Assembly: GCA_950295325.1 (NCBI GenBank) | Contig: OX485806.1 | Span: 46,619,169 to 46,683,168, forward strand | Length of the DNA stretch: 64,000 bases | Source: Polytrichum commune | Taxonomy: Eukaryota > Streptophyta > Polytrichopsida > Polytrichales > Polytrichaceae | Direction: 5' to 3' | Shown here: positions 1 to 12,137 of the stretch, one piece after another | Layout: every line of letters begins with the position of its first letter | Position numbering within the stretch: position 1 is the stretch's first letter | Translations under genes and position numbers: made by a program | Notes under the pieces: model-generated | The model's input: only the letters and a program-made list of their open reading frames with translations | Told to the model about the DNA's origin: nothing | Databases searched by the model: none

Positions 1-1300
1 CCTCACCATTCTTTCTTTCTTTCTTTTTCCTCTTCTTATATTTGCTTTGTAGATCGAGACAGTCTCTTCACATAGCTAATCTATCAATTCAATTGTTTAT
101 AACTCACATAATAACTTCTCGAGTCTCACTCATATATTTTTGTAACAACACCTCATATCATAACTCTCATCCACGCACGTATTTATACTCACCTCAAGTG
201 AGCCTCTAATATTATACTTCACACAATTACATCTCATTACCTTCCAATTTCTCTCGGTTTCTACATATGTCCCACATCAATTTTGCTCCATAATCTATTC
301 CTCTACAATTTATGTAACTACCTCTCCTCATAGGAATTTCCATAATTTTCTTACAACTATTCAAGTTACATTCACAATCTCTCAACTTGATTATGTTTAA
401 GTTAATAATTTTACTTTGCCTCTACCCTAAATTACTATGAAAGAAATTGAGCTTGAAGTTTGTGTATTCAAAATGATAAAGATACAAAGGACCTAGCTCT
501 CGTGTAGCTTATCGACGTGAATAAGGGTAAGGTCTTACTAACTCTAATTCTAACTATATATATAATGAGAGGAGGTACTTAACATGTACCCCCCCCCCTA
601 TATTATTTTATCTTGTTATTTTTCCAAGAAGATGAAGATAACTCTTCCAAAATCCTCAAGGAAAGCACATATAATCCTCATCTTCTTTTATATTCAAAAT
701 GTGGTAGATTATGTTCTAAAATTTATCGATCATTGTCTAGGTTTGGGGAGATTTCCAAGATTAACCCAAGAGTTACTTCCTGGCCTTTGCTTACTTCCAC
801 CTTCGGTTGCCTCACGTATGTGGCCTAGGTGAGTATTAATCACCCTGGAGTCCATTAATCCTAAGTGGTTTTCTTGTGGTTTTCTTGTGGTTTACTAATC
901 TCTTTAATACTCCCATTCATTTTTACTTGCCTCCCATATAACCTACTAGTCTAAATTGGCTTACTAATTGCGGCCATTTAACTTTACATAGTAGTTCAAT
1001 ACGCATTTTTTGGCTTGATACCTCATGGTATTCAAGCTATTATCCGGCCAGTTGTATAGCTAAGGTGGTCTCATAACCACCACGACCAATTGATGTTTGA
1101 GCTTTCTTAACTATTTTTGGTGGTTCTCCTCTCTTTGTCATTTGAGATTTGCGATGAACACCAATATGTATTGACACCTTATCAATTTTTTTGCCAAAAA
1201 CATCAAATTGGTTGTTTGATTTACACCATGGAACATTAATATACTTACTTGGAGATTTACATTTAAAGTAATATAGGTGAAACACAATGATTACAAATGT
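1..1300. other. AT-rich sequence without a recognisable gene
   Basis: The first few hundred bases are pyrimidine-rich and AT-rich and hold only short random open frames. A minus-strand frame at 1040-1411 is open but resembles nothing I recognise. The right edge merges into repeat E1. Confidence 0.5.
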
Positions 1301-1309
1301 TGGTCCCAT

Positions 1310-2880
1310 GGATTCAACATCAAATGAAGCCCTTCTAGATATCATTTTGTTGTTCAATGTTCCCTCCACATATATTAAAAAACATATATTAGATATTGGC
1401 ACAAGATTCAATAGATGTTGTTTGGATATGAAGGCTCAATGAACAACTTCAAAATTTAGGGTTTAGTGTGGGTTGGCATGGGTAAACATGTTCAAAAAAT
1501 AATAATAAAATGTGACTTGTTACACCGCAAACCATAAATAAATGGCACATAGGTCAAATGACGGGGTTTTGGTACTTGTAATTTTAAATACAAATGATTC
1601 ACAAGCCTAGAAGGTGGTTGTGTGGTCTTATACAAATGAAGTCACTAAAAACAACATGTGATCTACACCAAATATGATATTTAATGTTACTTACTATTTG
1701 GATTTACACAATATTATATCTTTTTATTATTGAAATAAATTCTTACGAAGTAAAATTGTCAATGTTCTATAATGTCCAAACTACCAATTTAACATTTGTT
1801 GGTAAAATATGAAATGTATATTAAATAGATATAACATTGCGTAATTCTAAATAATAAGTCACACTAAATATCATATTTTAGTGTAGTGCTTACAATTAGG
1901 TCATCCAATATTAAGCTATAACCTTGTCTTACTAGCAACAACCGTAATCACTATAAAAAAAGTGCGACGCCTATATAAACTACTATTCATCCATGCATAT
2001 GTTAAAGGACCTCTCATTTTAACTAATGCAACCACTAGTCTATATGATCTTGATCATGTTAATATGTTATTTGAGACAATTAAACATTATACACTAATTG
2101 GTCATGTTTTTTGTTAAAAATACGTTTCATGTTGTGGATGTTACGAGGACATACATTTCCAACTTGGCATATTTTGCTCACAAACATTCCTAGAGTTGAA
2201 GTGGACTTGAGGATAGATTCAAACATGCTTGGAAAAATGAAACAAAAGTGCCACTTGTGATTAGGTTTCCACATAATGATTTCCGCATAGGTGAATCATT
2301 GCCACAGTTGCATGCTTGAAAACGGAGCAACGCTGTGTGCACACATTACAAATGACATATGTTTTTTTTTTAATTTCTCAATTGTATTAGTGCAAATTGA
2401 AACTTGGGAGAATAATTCAACTTTGTCATGACATCAATTTCTTGTATTCAACATATAATTCTTCATATGAGGATCTTAATAACTACATTAACTATGGTAT
2501 TTAGTGACTCTTACTATATGGAGCTACATAATGTTGCAACATTTTTTGCCAATATATTGTCTAAAATATATCATAATGTTTGAGTTCAAGTAGATTTACA
2601 TTTTGAAATATGATTTATTATGTATGTGATGCATCAAAGTGAATTTGTCGGGGATGGTTTTTCTAAATTACTTATCAGAGTCCCCTTTATTTTATTACAC
2701 TTCCAAAAATATATGTGGCCGCCACCTTATTCTTTGTATTCAACATATAAAGGGTTGAAACCCCCAAAAATTGGTTTTTTTCCTCATCTCCCACTCTTGA
2801 AATTGCAAAAAGTTTTTTCACTCGGAGTTGTACTGCAAAGTTTGTGTACGATCCTGTTCATGAGCAAGTAATCACAACAT
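1310..2880 (+). repeat. Dispersed repeat E1, promoter-like leader of transposase T1
   Basis: This AT-rich block has a second diverged copy at 25640-27065 (E2) in the same orientation. Shared landmarks include a TTTCATGTTGTGGATGTTA string (about 2126 and 26170), a TTGCATGC string (2306 and 26361), the ATGTGGCCGCCACC string (2712 and 26652) and a TATAAAGGG box (2746 and 26925). Both copies lie on the 5' side of a T transposase gene, so the block is probably the terminal or promoter region of that transposon. No coding potential is visible. Confidence 0.6.
2746..2754 (+). promoter_or_regulatory. TATA box of repeat E1
   Basis: TATAAAGGG followed by a short C-run, at the same relative place as TATAAAGGGG at 26925 in E2. 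Conservation between two diverged copies supports a core promoter; the presumed target is transposase T1. Confidence 0.45.
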
Positions 2881-2885
2881 CCAAC

Positions 2886-3110
2886 TGTGAGCCCAATATG
2901 GTGCCCACATGTTCTTTTAACCTCTAAAATTCTTATAATGGAGTTATGTGTTGTGTGAGTGAGTTAAAAGTAATAGGAATTAAGATTTAGTTAAGTTTTG
3001 TGTGTTTTAAGGTTTAGAGCGAATGAGCCAAGGTTATTGGTTGAGTTGTGTTATTAAAAACATTAAAAACAAGTAAGTTAGTCAACTTAGTCATAGGCAA
3101 GTGTTGACGG
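2886..3110 (+). mobile_element. B0: 5' fragment of a family-B LTR
   Basis: The sequence begins TGTGAGCCCAATATGGTG, matching the 5' end of the family-B LTRs at 5535 and 22167. Homology fades after about 220 bp and the LTR 3' end is missing, so this is a truncated copy joined to the left side of A0. The next 180 bp (to about 3286) are unassigned. Confidence 0.6.
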
Positions 3111-3286
3111 TAAGCAAACCTTATGGCTTGGATTAAGGGGGGGTTGAAGCCTTACAATTGTTCATTATGGGCTTGAGCCTTGGTTGCTTAAGGAGGGGGT
3201 ACTGCCATTTTTGTGACTGCCTTCGGATGAAGGCAAGGAGGAGCTCTCGCCTACCTGGAACCTAGAGATTTCTGAGAAGGGGTTGG

Positions 3287-3888
3287 ATAAGCCGAGTAAT
3301 TGAGGGCCATGGCTTGGAGGGGCTTTGGATAAAACCAAGAAACTTCTTAGCCATGGGCTTGTCCGGGCGGGGGCAAGGTGATGGCGCGTGCTCATAAAAG
3401 TGCTACCTGCGAGCTAATGAGAATTGGCGCATGGGAGTCATGAACCCATGTCTCGAAAGAGCAAAGTGAGAACCGAGTCGGGCGGGACTTGGCATCACCC
3501 CCGTGCGATCGAGGTGTGGCTTACCAATGGAAAACCATCTCGGAGTTGCAACCGAGACAACTTAATAGAATCATTGAGGTCCGGCCTAGATGTGTCATGT
3601 TAGGCTAGTGGAGCTTAACGGAGGAGGCCCCAAAGAAAGGGCAACCCAAGTGAGTCCCAAAATAGGTGGGTCTAGTGTAAGTTACGTCCTTTGAGGAGAG
3701 ATCCAAGGTCGCTAACAAACCACCTAGGATCGACACCTTTGGGACTATGCCAAATTTGAAGATGCATTGTGGGGGTCGTGCCTTACGGTAAACATAATGC
3801 CACACCATAAAGGATGGCAACTTGAGAATGGGTGTGCCAACTATGAATATAGTCGATGAGGCCATCGATTCCGTTTGGTGGGGGTGAG
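3287..3888 (+). mobile_element. A0: 3' internal tail of a truncated chromovirus A element
   Basis: From the CCGAGTAATTG string onward this matches the non-coding tail before the 3' LTR in A2 (53876-54480) and, reversed, A1. It ends in the purine-rich tract TTTGGTGGGGGTGAG directly before the LTR, the usual start site of plus-strand DNA synthesis. All of gag and pol are missing, so this copy was cut at its 5' side. Confidence 0.75.
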
Positions 3889-4851
3889 TGTCGCGCACCT
3901 TTCCATGAGGAGTGCCCGAAACACCATGGGCACAAGGGGGACCCTGGAGTGACACCCAGGACTTGTGGCGCCGTTGGTGAGAGGGCCCAAGTGATCCTAG
4001 TGTGGGTGAGGGCCCCGGGCGTTGGGAACGCCTCCACCCACGGAGACTAGGAGGCACGAGGGTAAGGCCATCAGCTATGTGTAGCTTATGGCGTGTTGAT
4101 TCTAGAATGCTCAATTAGAGGTGTGAGCTAGGCGTTATGGCAAGTTGAGTGGGGCTTTGTCCCGGGACATGGCCTTGGTACAACAGTGGCCTGGGAGTGG
4201 CTCCCGGGACTGCCAAGGTTTGAACAGGCATAACTTCCTCAATACTTTCCCAAATGGGTTAAGTGATGAGTCCATCGGCATCGACGTGAAGAATAAATGA
4301 AGATGGAGTGGTTTTTTGCTAGCATCAGAGATTGCATAAGGAAGTTACGATGGTCTGAGGCTGCTAAGGGCTTCTAAGCCCAATGGCTAAGGGAAAATGT
4401 CTACTTGGCCCCAACTCTTGGTAGAGAGACAAAAGGTTTCTTGACGGTGGGGTAGGGGCCCCGCCTAAAGTCCTAGAGGCTTATATGGGTGAGGTGTGTG
4501 GCTTCACACACCCGAGGCCAAACGACACAACCTCCATGGGTTTTGGCCCAATGTGAGGGCATAGTTGCCTAGTATGCTTCAGGTTGTTGTAGTGTTGCTC
4601 TGGTAATGCGATGATCAACATAAGATTGGATTTTCATGCATGGAAATCCACATCGAATAAATGAGTTACCGATTTAGGGGTGAGTCCCGAAAGCAAATTA
4701 GGAGGGTTGGCTCCCCTCCTATAAACTATAAGGTCCGGGGTATGAGAAGCTAACCATTAGCATGCCGGAATGCGAAGGGTTAGCACTCGTAGCTTTTGCT
4801 AGGAATGAAAATGGGCAAATTTGTTAAGGGGGCTAACAAAGGGTTGTGACA
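3889..4851 (+). mobile_element. A0: 3' LTR of chromovirus A
   Basis: A 963-bp LTR running from TGTCGC to a GTGACA end, clearly diverged from the 974-bp LTRs of A1 and A2 by many substitutions and small indels, so it is an older copy. The base after it begins T transposase coding sequence (GGGATAAAATGAAGGCC, present uninterrupted in T2 near 35450), which shows that A0 inserted within transposase T1. Confidence 0.8.
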
Positions 4852-5236
4852 GGGATAAAATGAAGGCCATCCATGAAGAAATGTGGTTTGGAGATTATTT
4901 TCTAAGATCAACCAAAAAACTTGATGTTCATAGGATAATACATGTGAATGAGGTGGGGCGCAAGGTCATCACCCTGCAAAGCATAGACGTGTGTTTTACG
5001 GCATGATATACCATTCATGATGTGTCAATAATGAAATCTTATACACAAGTCGCTTATGCCAAGAAAAGCCGTTGGGACCATCACCATGGGAACATGGATT
5101 TAAAGAAACCAAGGGAAACAACAAAACAAACAACTACCACTCTAGCGACCACCATTGTCCCGCTTGCGGATGCAATGCCACACAAAATACGCACACTTAC
5201 AACCAGTGAAAAGGTTGTGGAGAAGGTTCTTCTTAA
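4852..5236 (+). pseudogene. Transposase T1, first surviving segment
   Basis: The plus-strand reading contains RDKMKAIHEEMWFGD, KLDVHRIIHVNEVGRKVITL and, after a frame change, RWDHHHGNMDLKKPRE and EKVVEKVL. The same order is found in T2 at 35455-35648 and 40001-40200, so this is the middle of one transposase gene. I recognise the family as the plant and eukaryote transposase-like proteins with a C-terminal DDE-like core (the DUF7869 type, named from memory). The N-terminal third is missing and D1 cuts the gene within the VEKVLP codons. Confidence 0.7.
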
Positions 5237-5894
5237 AGTGTGAACCCTTAGAGTGGTCCACCACTCCGCGGGATCACTTTTAGTTAGAATGATAGCATTA
5301 ATATTTAGAATTGATAGGGAATTTAGGAAAAATTAGTTCAATTAGTAGTTAGCCGAGAATAATGAAGGTGAAGTACTGAGGACTTCGAGCCTTCAACCGG
5401 AAGTAACAAAATTCTAGTGAAGGGTAAGGTTGGTTAAAATGAAAACTAAGTAGTGCCAGAAAATAGCGAAGTAGAAAAATATACTAGCTAGTAAAAACTG
5501 CTAGCTAAGCAAATGTTAGTAGATGCTAGCTAAGTGTGAGCCCAAAATGGTGCTCACATGTGTTCTTAACTCTTCGAAACCATTAGAAGTTATGTTTTGA
5601 TGTTTTATGATTATTCACAAAAATATAAAAAGAGTGAAGCTTGAATGAAATTATGTTTAGACCTTAGGTTCGTGTGGAGTAGTTGATTAAAAGTTTAGGG
5701 TGTGAAGAAAATTCCTTAGTTAGGTAAGCGTAGTGAACCAAAGGTAGCTCCTTAATTTAAATGTTTGAATTAGGACCTAAGTTGTTGGTTTAAGAGTTGA
5801 AGGCTTAGAGGATAGGATGAGAGCCTACAAAGTAGCAAAGGATCAAAAGGCTTATCTTGAGCCTTGGGGGTGCTCACCTACTCCCTCTCAACTC

Positions 5895-5904
5895 GCTATA
5901 TAAA
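5895..5904 (+). promoter_or_regulatory. LTR promoter TATA box in B1
   Basis: CTATATAAATCCTCACT lies in the upstream half of the LTR; B4 has CTATATAATCCTCACT at about 22611. Conservation in two diverged LTRs suggests the RNA polymerase II core promoter of the family. Confidence 0.45.
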
Positions 5905-6239
5905 TCCTCACTCTTCCCTCTGTCATCCTCTTTCCTTTGTGCTCCTTGGCACCCCACGTGTTATAAGTGTGGGTGTGGGAAGCAAAAACGGAGCACATGT
6001 GCGTGCAAGGTCTCAAGGTGAAGAACCAAGACTAATTCACCTCAAAGTTAGTTTAACATTTGTTAGGAGTAGTCTTTGATTGAGACATTTGGAGCTTAGC
6101 TTATTGTATGTGACTTATAGAATTTAGATTCATAATATTTAGATTTATAGTGTTTGGAATCATGGCATTTAGAATTGTAGCATCCACATTCATGTTGAAT
6201 TTAAAGCTCTCTCTCCTCTAAGGAGTTGAGCTCTTAGAG

Positions 6240-6400
6240 CTTTGGGAAATACAGTATTTAGTTGCTGAAAATATAGTATTTAGTCAGAGGGTTAGTTGCT
6301 GGAAATACAATATTTAGTTGCTGGAAATACAGTATTTAGTCATGGGGTTAGTTGTTGGAAATACAGTATTTAGTTGCTGGAAATACAGTATTGGATTCAG
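6240..6400 (+). repeat. Tandem repeat inside B1
   Basis: About six imperfect units built on GGAAATACAGTATTTAGTTG, with an AGAGGGTTAG or ATGGGGTTAG spacer in some. Other B LTRs have unrelated tandem arrays at about the same relative position. Confidence 0.7.
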
Positions 6401-7964
6401 AAGTTAGACAGCTGGGACATTAGATTGGGTCATAGTTAGTCAATAAGAATATTACCTAATGCTAATTAGGTAATGAGCATTTAGCTAGGGAGTTGACTAC
6501 AAGGCATCATAAGGTGATATCAAGGGGGGAAACTTGTAGTTAAGTTGTTGGGATTGTAATCAAGCACTTAAGGGTGCCATGGCGAAGAATGAACGAACTT
6601 GGGAGTGAATGGTGAAGAATTGCGGAAGAGGATGTAACGCTAAGTGATGAGAGTGATGAGTGTTTTTTTAACACTTGTATACTCATTACATGGAGTCAAC
6701 AAGTTACAACTTCAGCAAGGTGACGAGCACTAGTGAAGAATCAACGGCCAGAGCTAAGGTTTCAAGAGGGAAGTCCTTAAGAGTATGTGTAGCTAAGGCC
6801 GTGGAATGGACCCTTGAGGCGGCCAATGCTATACCCACTCAAGAAAATTGCATTAATAAAACATCATGACTTAAGAGAAGTTGGGGGTTCATTGAGATGG
6901 GATTTATATCTTATGTTGCTACTTTTGGTGTGACACATGCGAGTCTCAAAACTATCACCCGGACTTTGACGCTTAAGGGTGGTGGGTTTGGCCTCACATT
7001 AAGCAAATGTTAGTAGATGTTAGCTAAGAAAATATTAGTTTATTAGTTAATAGGGGTCACACAAGACTATTGGAGGTGTTTGGCGTAAGAAGACGAAATC
7101 GGCTTGAATATTATTTTTTTAAAAATAGAAAGAATGCAAGGGGGCTACTTGCCCACTTGCCCACTTGCCAACTCGATGGCAAAAAATTAGAAATGTTCTA
7201 AGGTTCCCCGTCGGGCCACCTCGGCGAGAGGGTGGCAACCTCAACCGGGAAAAAATCCCGAGCCGAAATTTCGGGAAAGGGTTCGAAGAATGAAGCCGGT
7301 GGCGGAGGGGTCCAACCTCTTTTTGAGAGGGTTTAAAAACCCCTCCTTCCACTTTGTAGTAACTCTTTCTTCCTCTTATACTTGGGCAAAGCCTTGCTTC
7401 AATGTAGTTAGGAGAAATCCTTTAGCATGTATTTTCAATGGCCTAAGAAAAAGGCTTGACAAACTCTTCTACTGTCTCTCCTAGTTAGAATGTGTGTTTA
7501 TTAACACACCAACAAAATTCTTCCTTTCTTTTATAGAGGTAGGTTGGATTGTAGAATTTTGAATGGAGGCATTGTAGATCTCAACTGCCAATGCCGTGAA
7601 GGATTAGTTCAAGAACTAGAACAAAATACTTATCATTTTTCTCTTAAAGAAATTTCCTATAGCTATCTATAGCCGTTTCCTAATTACAATTTAGTTAAGG
7701 TGACAATTAGTCATAGATTTTCAAAGATGAAGTAAAAAAACTGGGTGGTCCTGTGGGCGAGATATATAGTTTAAGACTTCATGGTTGACTGCTGTGTTAC
7801 AAGGAGTCTTCTGAATTTGTAATGGCTTACCGTGCTGATGTCATAATTTTCGTGGTTAGAACTTGTTAATAGCTTTCCAATGGTATAAGGAAAGCCCAGA
7901 TCCAAGTAGTAATGAATTCACTATGAATTTTTGAAGTTAGAAGTTAGATAGGTGGGTTGGAAGG

Positions 7965-8158
7965 ATTGGGTATTTCCTTGCGGTCAAGTGGTCAAACCAC
8001 TTGACCTTACGAGATAGGTGAGTGGGTTAGAGATGCATACATTAGCTGCGCTCTTTCCAACCCTAAATGGAAGGCTAGGGTTAGTTAATTTATCTTAATT
8101 CTCCTCGGTTGCTTGGGCTTGATGTAGGCCAAGCCGCTACCTCCTTTGTTGCTCCACT
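7965..8158 (+). repeat. Segment S in D1, inverted relative to D2
   Basis: About 195 bp beginning near a GGTCAAGTGGTCAAACC hairpin and ending CTACCTCC...CTCCACTT. Its match at 10184-10380 reads in the same direction although D1 and D2 are otherwise inverted to each other, so the segment has flipped in one copy. Confidence 0.6.
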
Positions 8159-9150
8159 TCCTGGGAGGCCCTTGGTATATTTTGTGGTAGTAACTTCATT
8201 TATTAGCAAGTTACCACCGACACGACCACTCTGAATGTTGTTGGTGGAAAGGGTGGGGTTAATGACCCGCGAATCCGCTATTATGTTGTTGGCCCCATAG
8301 ATTGGGAGTAATGGCCCCAATTTTTTAAGATTGTGCAACAGGTTGAGCTTACAGGTTGCCCATCACCCTAGTCCCATTAAGTTGCATTTCGTGGTCTATC
8401 CAGTGTAAACACACTTAACCATTAAAACATACAAAATAAATCAAAAACCCTTGTTGGCAAGAGACCCGAATCGGAAACTTAACTCGGTAGGGTGACACCA
8501 CCTTTCGGACCGTTGAAGTCCGAAGGGTTTGAGATGTTACTCGACCTTCAAAAGACCTGCACGAGGCCTTAGAAGGTTCCGAGGTAAGGGGTTCACCAAC
8601 TAGATAAGGGGTGATGCCTAATATGTGAATGTAGTGAAGTAGGAGGTGCAACCGAAATTAAGTAATGAAGAAAGAATTTGTATAAAGGGTGGGACTTAGG
8701 CCAAGTTCCCCCGCTTAGAAAACTAAATAGAACTAAGTAAATAAATAGGAAGAATTGAATGGTCCATCAAATTGTCGTTATTCCGTTCATTGAGCTAGGG
8801 TGGTATGAGTCACATCCGGTTGGTGTGTATCAGAACCATCCCAATTCACAAATTAGGATTGCTTTGGTTTCAAGGCTGGTGCGTCTACGCGTAGAATAGG
8901 TTGTAAGTTAAGGTTAGAAGAATATATGAAATTGGTTAGTGGAGTTTAGAGCCATAATAGTAAAAAACTAAGGCCCAACCTCCGGAGGTACTACGACGTA
9001 TATTTAATTTCCCTTAAAAATCTAACTACTCACGTTATACACCTATCATTCGGTTTCGGCTTGGGCACCTGCAAGTGCAGGCCACCTTCACCGAAGGCTT
9101 GTGTGATACTTTTAGGCTCCCTCAAAGGGGGGTGGCCCAAAAGTACCACG

Positions 9151-9296
9151 TATAGGCATAAAATGGAAAAACATATTGTTCGGCGTAAATGCAGTTGGCA
9201 AAAGGGCCGGTTTGGAGCCAATTTTGTTGTCGAAATTGAGTGCAATAAAAAAAACAAACTTGAGTGAATACATTACAAAAATACGAGGTGACAAAT
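9151..9296 (+). pseudogene. Transposase T1, second segment stranded between D1 and D2
   Basis: The segment reads IKWKNILFGVNAVGKRAGLE then LSKLSAIKKTNLSEYI and KIRGDK. It is the direct continuation of the first segment: T2 at 40187-40312 has KWKDILLDVNAVGEKAGLD and LSKLSAIKKSNFSKYI. D1 and D2 therefore inserted about 146 bp apart in one gene and left this exon piece as the loop of a large inverted repeat. The frame is open throughout. Confidence 0.75.
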
Positions 9297-12137
9297 TGTG
9301 GTACTTTTGGGCCACCCCCTTTCGAGGGAGCCTAAAAGTATCACACAAGCCCTTCGGTGAAGGTGGCCTGCATTTGCAGGCGCCCAAGCCGAACCCGGAT
9401 GATAGGTGTATAACGTGAATAGTTAGATTTTTAAGGGAGATTAAATATGCGTCGTAGTACCTCCGGAGGTTAGGCCTTAGTTTTTTACTAGTGTGGCTTT
9501 AAACTCCACTAACCAATTTCATATCTAGTTCTAACCTTAACCTACAACCTATTCTACGCGCAGACGCACCAGCCTTGAAACCAAGGCAATCCTAATTTGT
9601 GAATTGGGATGGTTCTGATACACCCAACCGGGTGTGACTCATACCACCCTAACTCAACGAACGGAATAACGACAATTTGATGGACCATTCAATTCTTCCT
9701 ATTTCTTTATTTAGTTTTATTTAGTTTTCTAAGCGGGGGAACTTGGCCTAAGTCCCACCCTTCACACAAATTCCTTCTTAATTACTTACTTTTGTTTGCA
9801 CGTCCTAACTTACTACATTAACATATTAGGCATCACCCCTTACCTCGGGTCTCTTGCCAACAAGGGTTTACGATTTATTTTGTATGTTTTGATTGTTAAA
9901 TGTGTTTACACTGGATAGACCACGAAATGCAACTCAATGGGACCAGGGTGACGGGCGACCTGTAGGTTCAACCTGTTGCGCAATCTTCATGAATTGGGGC
10001 CATTACTCCCAATCTATGGGGCCAACAACATAATAGTGGATTCGCGGGTCATTAACCCCACCTTTCCACCAACAACATTCAGAGTGGTCGTGTCGGTGAT
10101 TAATCCGACTTACCACACACGAAACTTGCTAATAAATGAAGCTACTACCACAAAACATACCAAGGGCCCCGAAAACAATGGAATTGGGTACTCCCTTGGC
10201 GGTCAAGTGGTCAAGCCACTTGACCTTACGAGATAGGTGAGTGGGTTTAGAGATGCGTACCTTAGCCGTGCTCCCTCCAATCCTAAATGGAAGGCTTAAG
10301 GTTAGTTAATTTACCTCAATTTTCCTCGGTTGATTTGGGCTTGATGTAGGCCGAGCCGCTACCTCCTTCCTTGCTCCACTTTCCGAGCGTCGACCTTGCC
10401 TCCTTCTTTGTAACTAGTTTGGTAGTAAGCGTACCTTAGTTAACAATTAAAATATAAAGTGTTATTCTGCCCTGTAATTTAATCCTAAGCATAATATTTA
10501 TACTTAGTGCACCAAATTATCTTTCCAATGATCTAAAAATCACTCTAATCGGATAAGAAATGCAAAAGTTATGAGGGTTGGAAGTGTGAGGTCGATTCAA
10601 CCGACCCTTCCAACCCACCTATCTACCTTCTAACTTCAAACATTCATAGCACATTCCTTACTACTTGGATCTAGGCTTTCCTTATACCATTGGAAAGCTA
10701 TGAACAAGCTCTAACTAGAAAAATTATGACATCAGCAGGTTAAGCTAATAGAAATTCAGCGGACTCCTTGGAACACAACAGTCAATCAAGAAGGCTTAAA
10801 CTATGTATCTCGCCTTCAACAATTCATATCTAATTCAAATCTTAGTCAAATCAAACGTTCTATATGACCCTGGAGAGATATTAAAAATATGTATTTGATA
10901 AAAATATGTGATTAGAAAGGTAAGCCGAAGTGAACCCAGCAGGTCCTCTGTAATGCAGCAGTCAACCAAAAGTTCTCAAACTATGTGTCCCATCTTGCAC
11001 AATTCATATCTAATTCAAATCATGCTCAAATCAAATGTTCTAAGCCATTTTGGAAAGCTACACAAAAGTTCTACTTGGGAAAAATATAATTTCTTGGAAT
11101 TAAAATTCCTATTGGGCTCGCAGGTCTGATCCAGCAGCCGCTACCCACAAGACCACCCAGTTTTTCTACTCCATCTTTGAAAATCCATAACTAATTGTCA
11201 TCTCAACCAAATCACAAATGGGAAACGGCTATGGATAGCTATATGAAATCTCTCTAAGAGAAAAATGATAAGTATCTTGTTCTAGCTTTTGAACTAAGCC
11301 TTCAGGGCATTGGCAGATGAGGTCTATAATGCCTCTACTCAAAACTCTACCATCCAATCTACCTCTACAAAAGAAGGAATAATTTTGTTGGTGTGTTAAT
11401 AAACACACAACCTAACTAGGAGAGAGAGAGTAGAGGAGGTTCTCAAGCCCTTCTTTTAGACCATTGAGAATACATGCTAAAGGATTTTTTCCTAACTACA
11501 TTGAAGCAGGGCTTCGCCCAAAAACTAGAGAAAGAGAGAGAGCTACAAGGTGGAAGGAGGGGTTTTTAAACCCTCTCACAAAAGGGTTGGACCCCTCCTC
11601 CACCGGATCCATTTTTCAAACCCTTTCCCAAAATTTTGGCTCGGGGGTTTTCCCGGTTGAGGTTGCCACCCTCTCGCCGAGGTGGCTCCGACAAAAAACC
11701 TTTAGAAATCTTTCTAATTTTTCCGCCATCGAGTTGGCAAGGGGGCAAGTGGGCAAGTATCCCCCTTGCTCTCTTTCTTTTTTGTCTTCAAAATTCTTCA
11801 CGCCGATTTTATCTTCTTACGTAAAACACCTCCAATAGTCTTGTGTGCCTCACACTAACTAATAAACTAACACTTGCTTAGCTAGCATCTACTAACATTT
11901 GCATAATAACTAGCATCTACTAATATTTGCTTAGCTAGTTGTTTTTACTAGCTAGCACATTTTTTCTACTTTGCTATCTTCTAGCACTACTTAGTTTCAT
12001 TTTGACCTTCCTTCTTCTAGGCTAAATGCTAAATGAACTAATTTTTCCTAAATTCCCTATCAATTCTAACTTTTAATGCTAACATTCTAACTAAAAGTGA
12101 TCCCGCAGAGTGGTGGACCACTCAAAGGGTTCACACA
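9297..12137 (-). mobile_element. D2: second D element, opposite orientation
   Basis: The ends read TGTGGTACTTTTGGGCC and AAGGGTTCACACA. A 3-bp duplication AAT flanks it (9294-9296 and 12138-12140), and the transposase reading continues on both sides. Its 2,841 bp match D1 in reverse over most of the length (8160-9150 with 9297-10180, 7040-7800 with 11140-11860, 5237-5350 with 12040-12137). It also has a stretch around 10400-10610 that D1 lacks. Confidence 0.65.
10184..10380 (+). repeat. Segment S in D2
   Basis: Same direction as 7965-8158, opposite to what the D1/D2 symmetry predicts. The adjoining 220 bp (10385-10610) occur only in D2. Confidence 0.55.

Larger units (their letters stand above)
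5535..6998 (+). mobile_element. B1: solo LTR nested in D1
   Basis: This copy begins TGTGAGCCCAAAATGG and ends GTTTGGCCTCACA. It is flanked by CTAAG (5530-5534) and TTAAG (6999-7003), a 5-bp target duplication with one mismatch. The matching place in D2 has no such insert, which confirms a separate 1,464-bp insertion. No internal region or second LTR exists, so it is a solo LTR left by recombination. Confidence 0.85.
5237..9150 (+). mobile_element. D1: TG/CA-ended element inserted in transposase T1
   Basis: The left end reads GTGTGAACCCTT and the right end CCCAAAAGTACCAC; D2 (9297-12137) has the same ends in the opposite order. The T1 reading frame breaks at 5236 and resumes at 9151 exactly where the T2 sequence predicts, which fixes the ends within one or two bases. 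A 3-bp duplication (TAA versus TAT) is possible but weak. With nested B1 removed it is about 2.4 kb. No transposase is visible inside; it could be a non-autonomous element or an unusual solo LTR. Confidence 0.65.

Noticed and set aside
1040-1411. 123-codon minus-strand frame
   Set aside because: No recognised motif, AT-rich surroundings, and part of it overlaps the E1 repeat.
8090-10236. Similar 80-codon frames on opposite strands of D1 and D2 (GPLLPIYGANNII)
   Set aside because: They mirror the inverted repeat; they diverge in frame and have no recognised domain.
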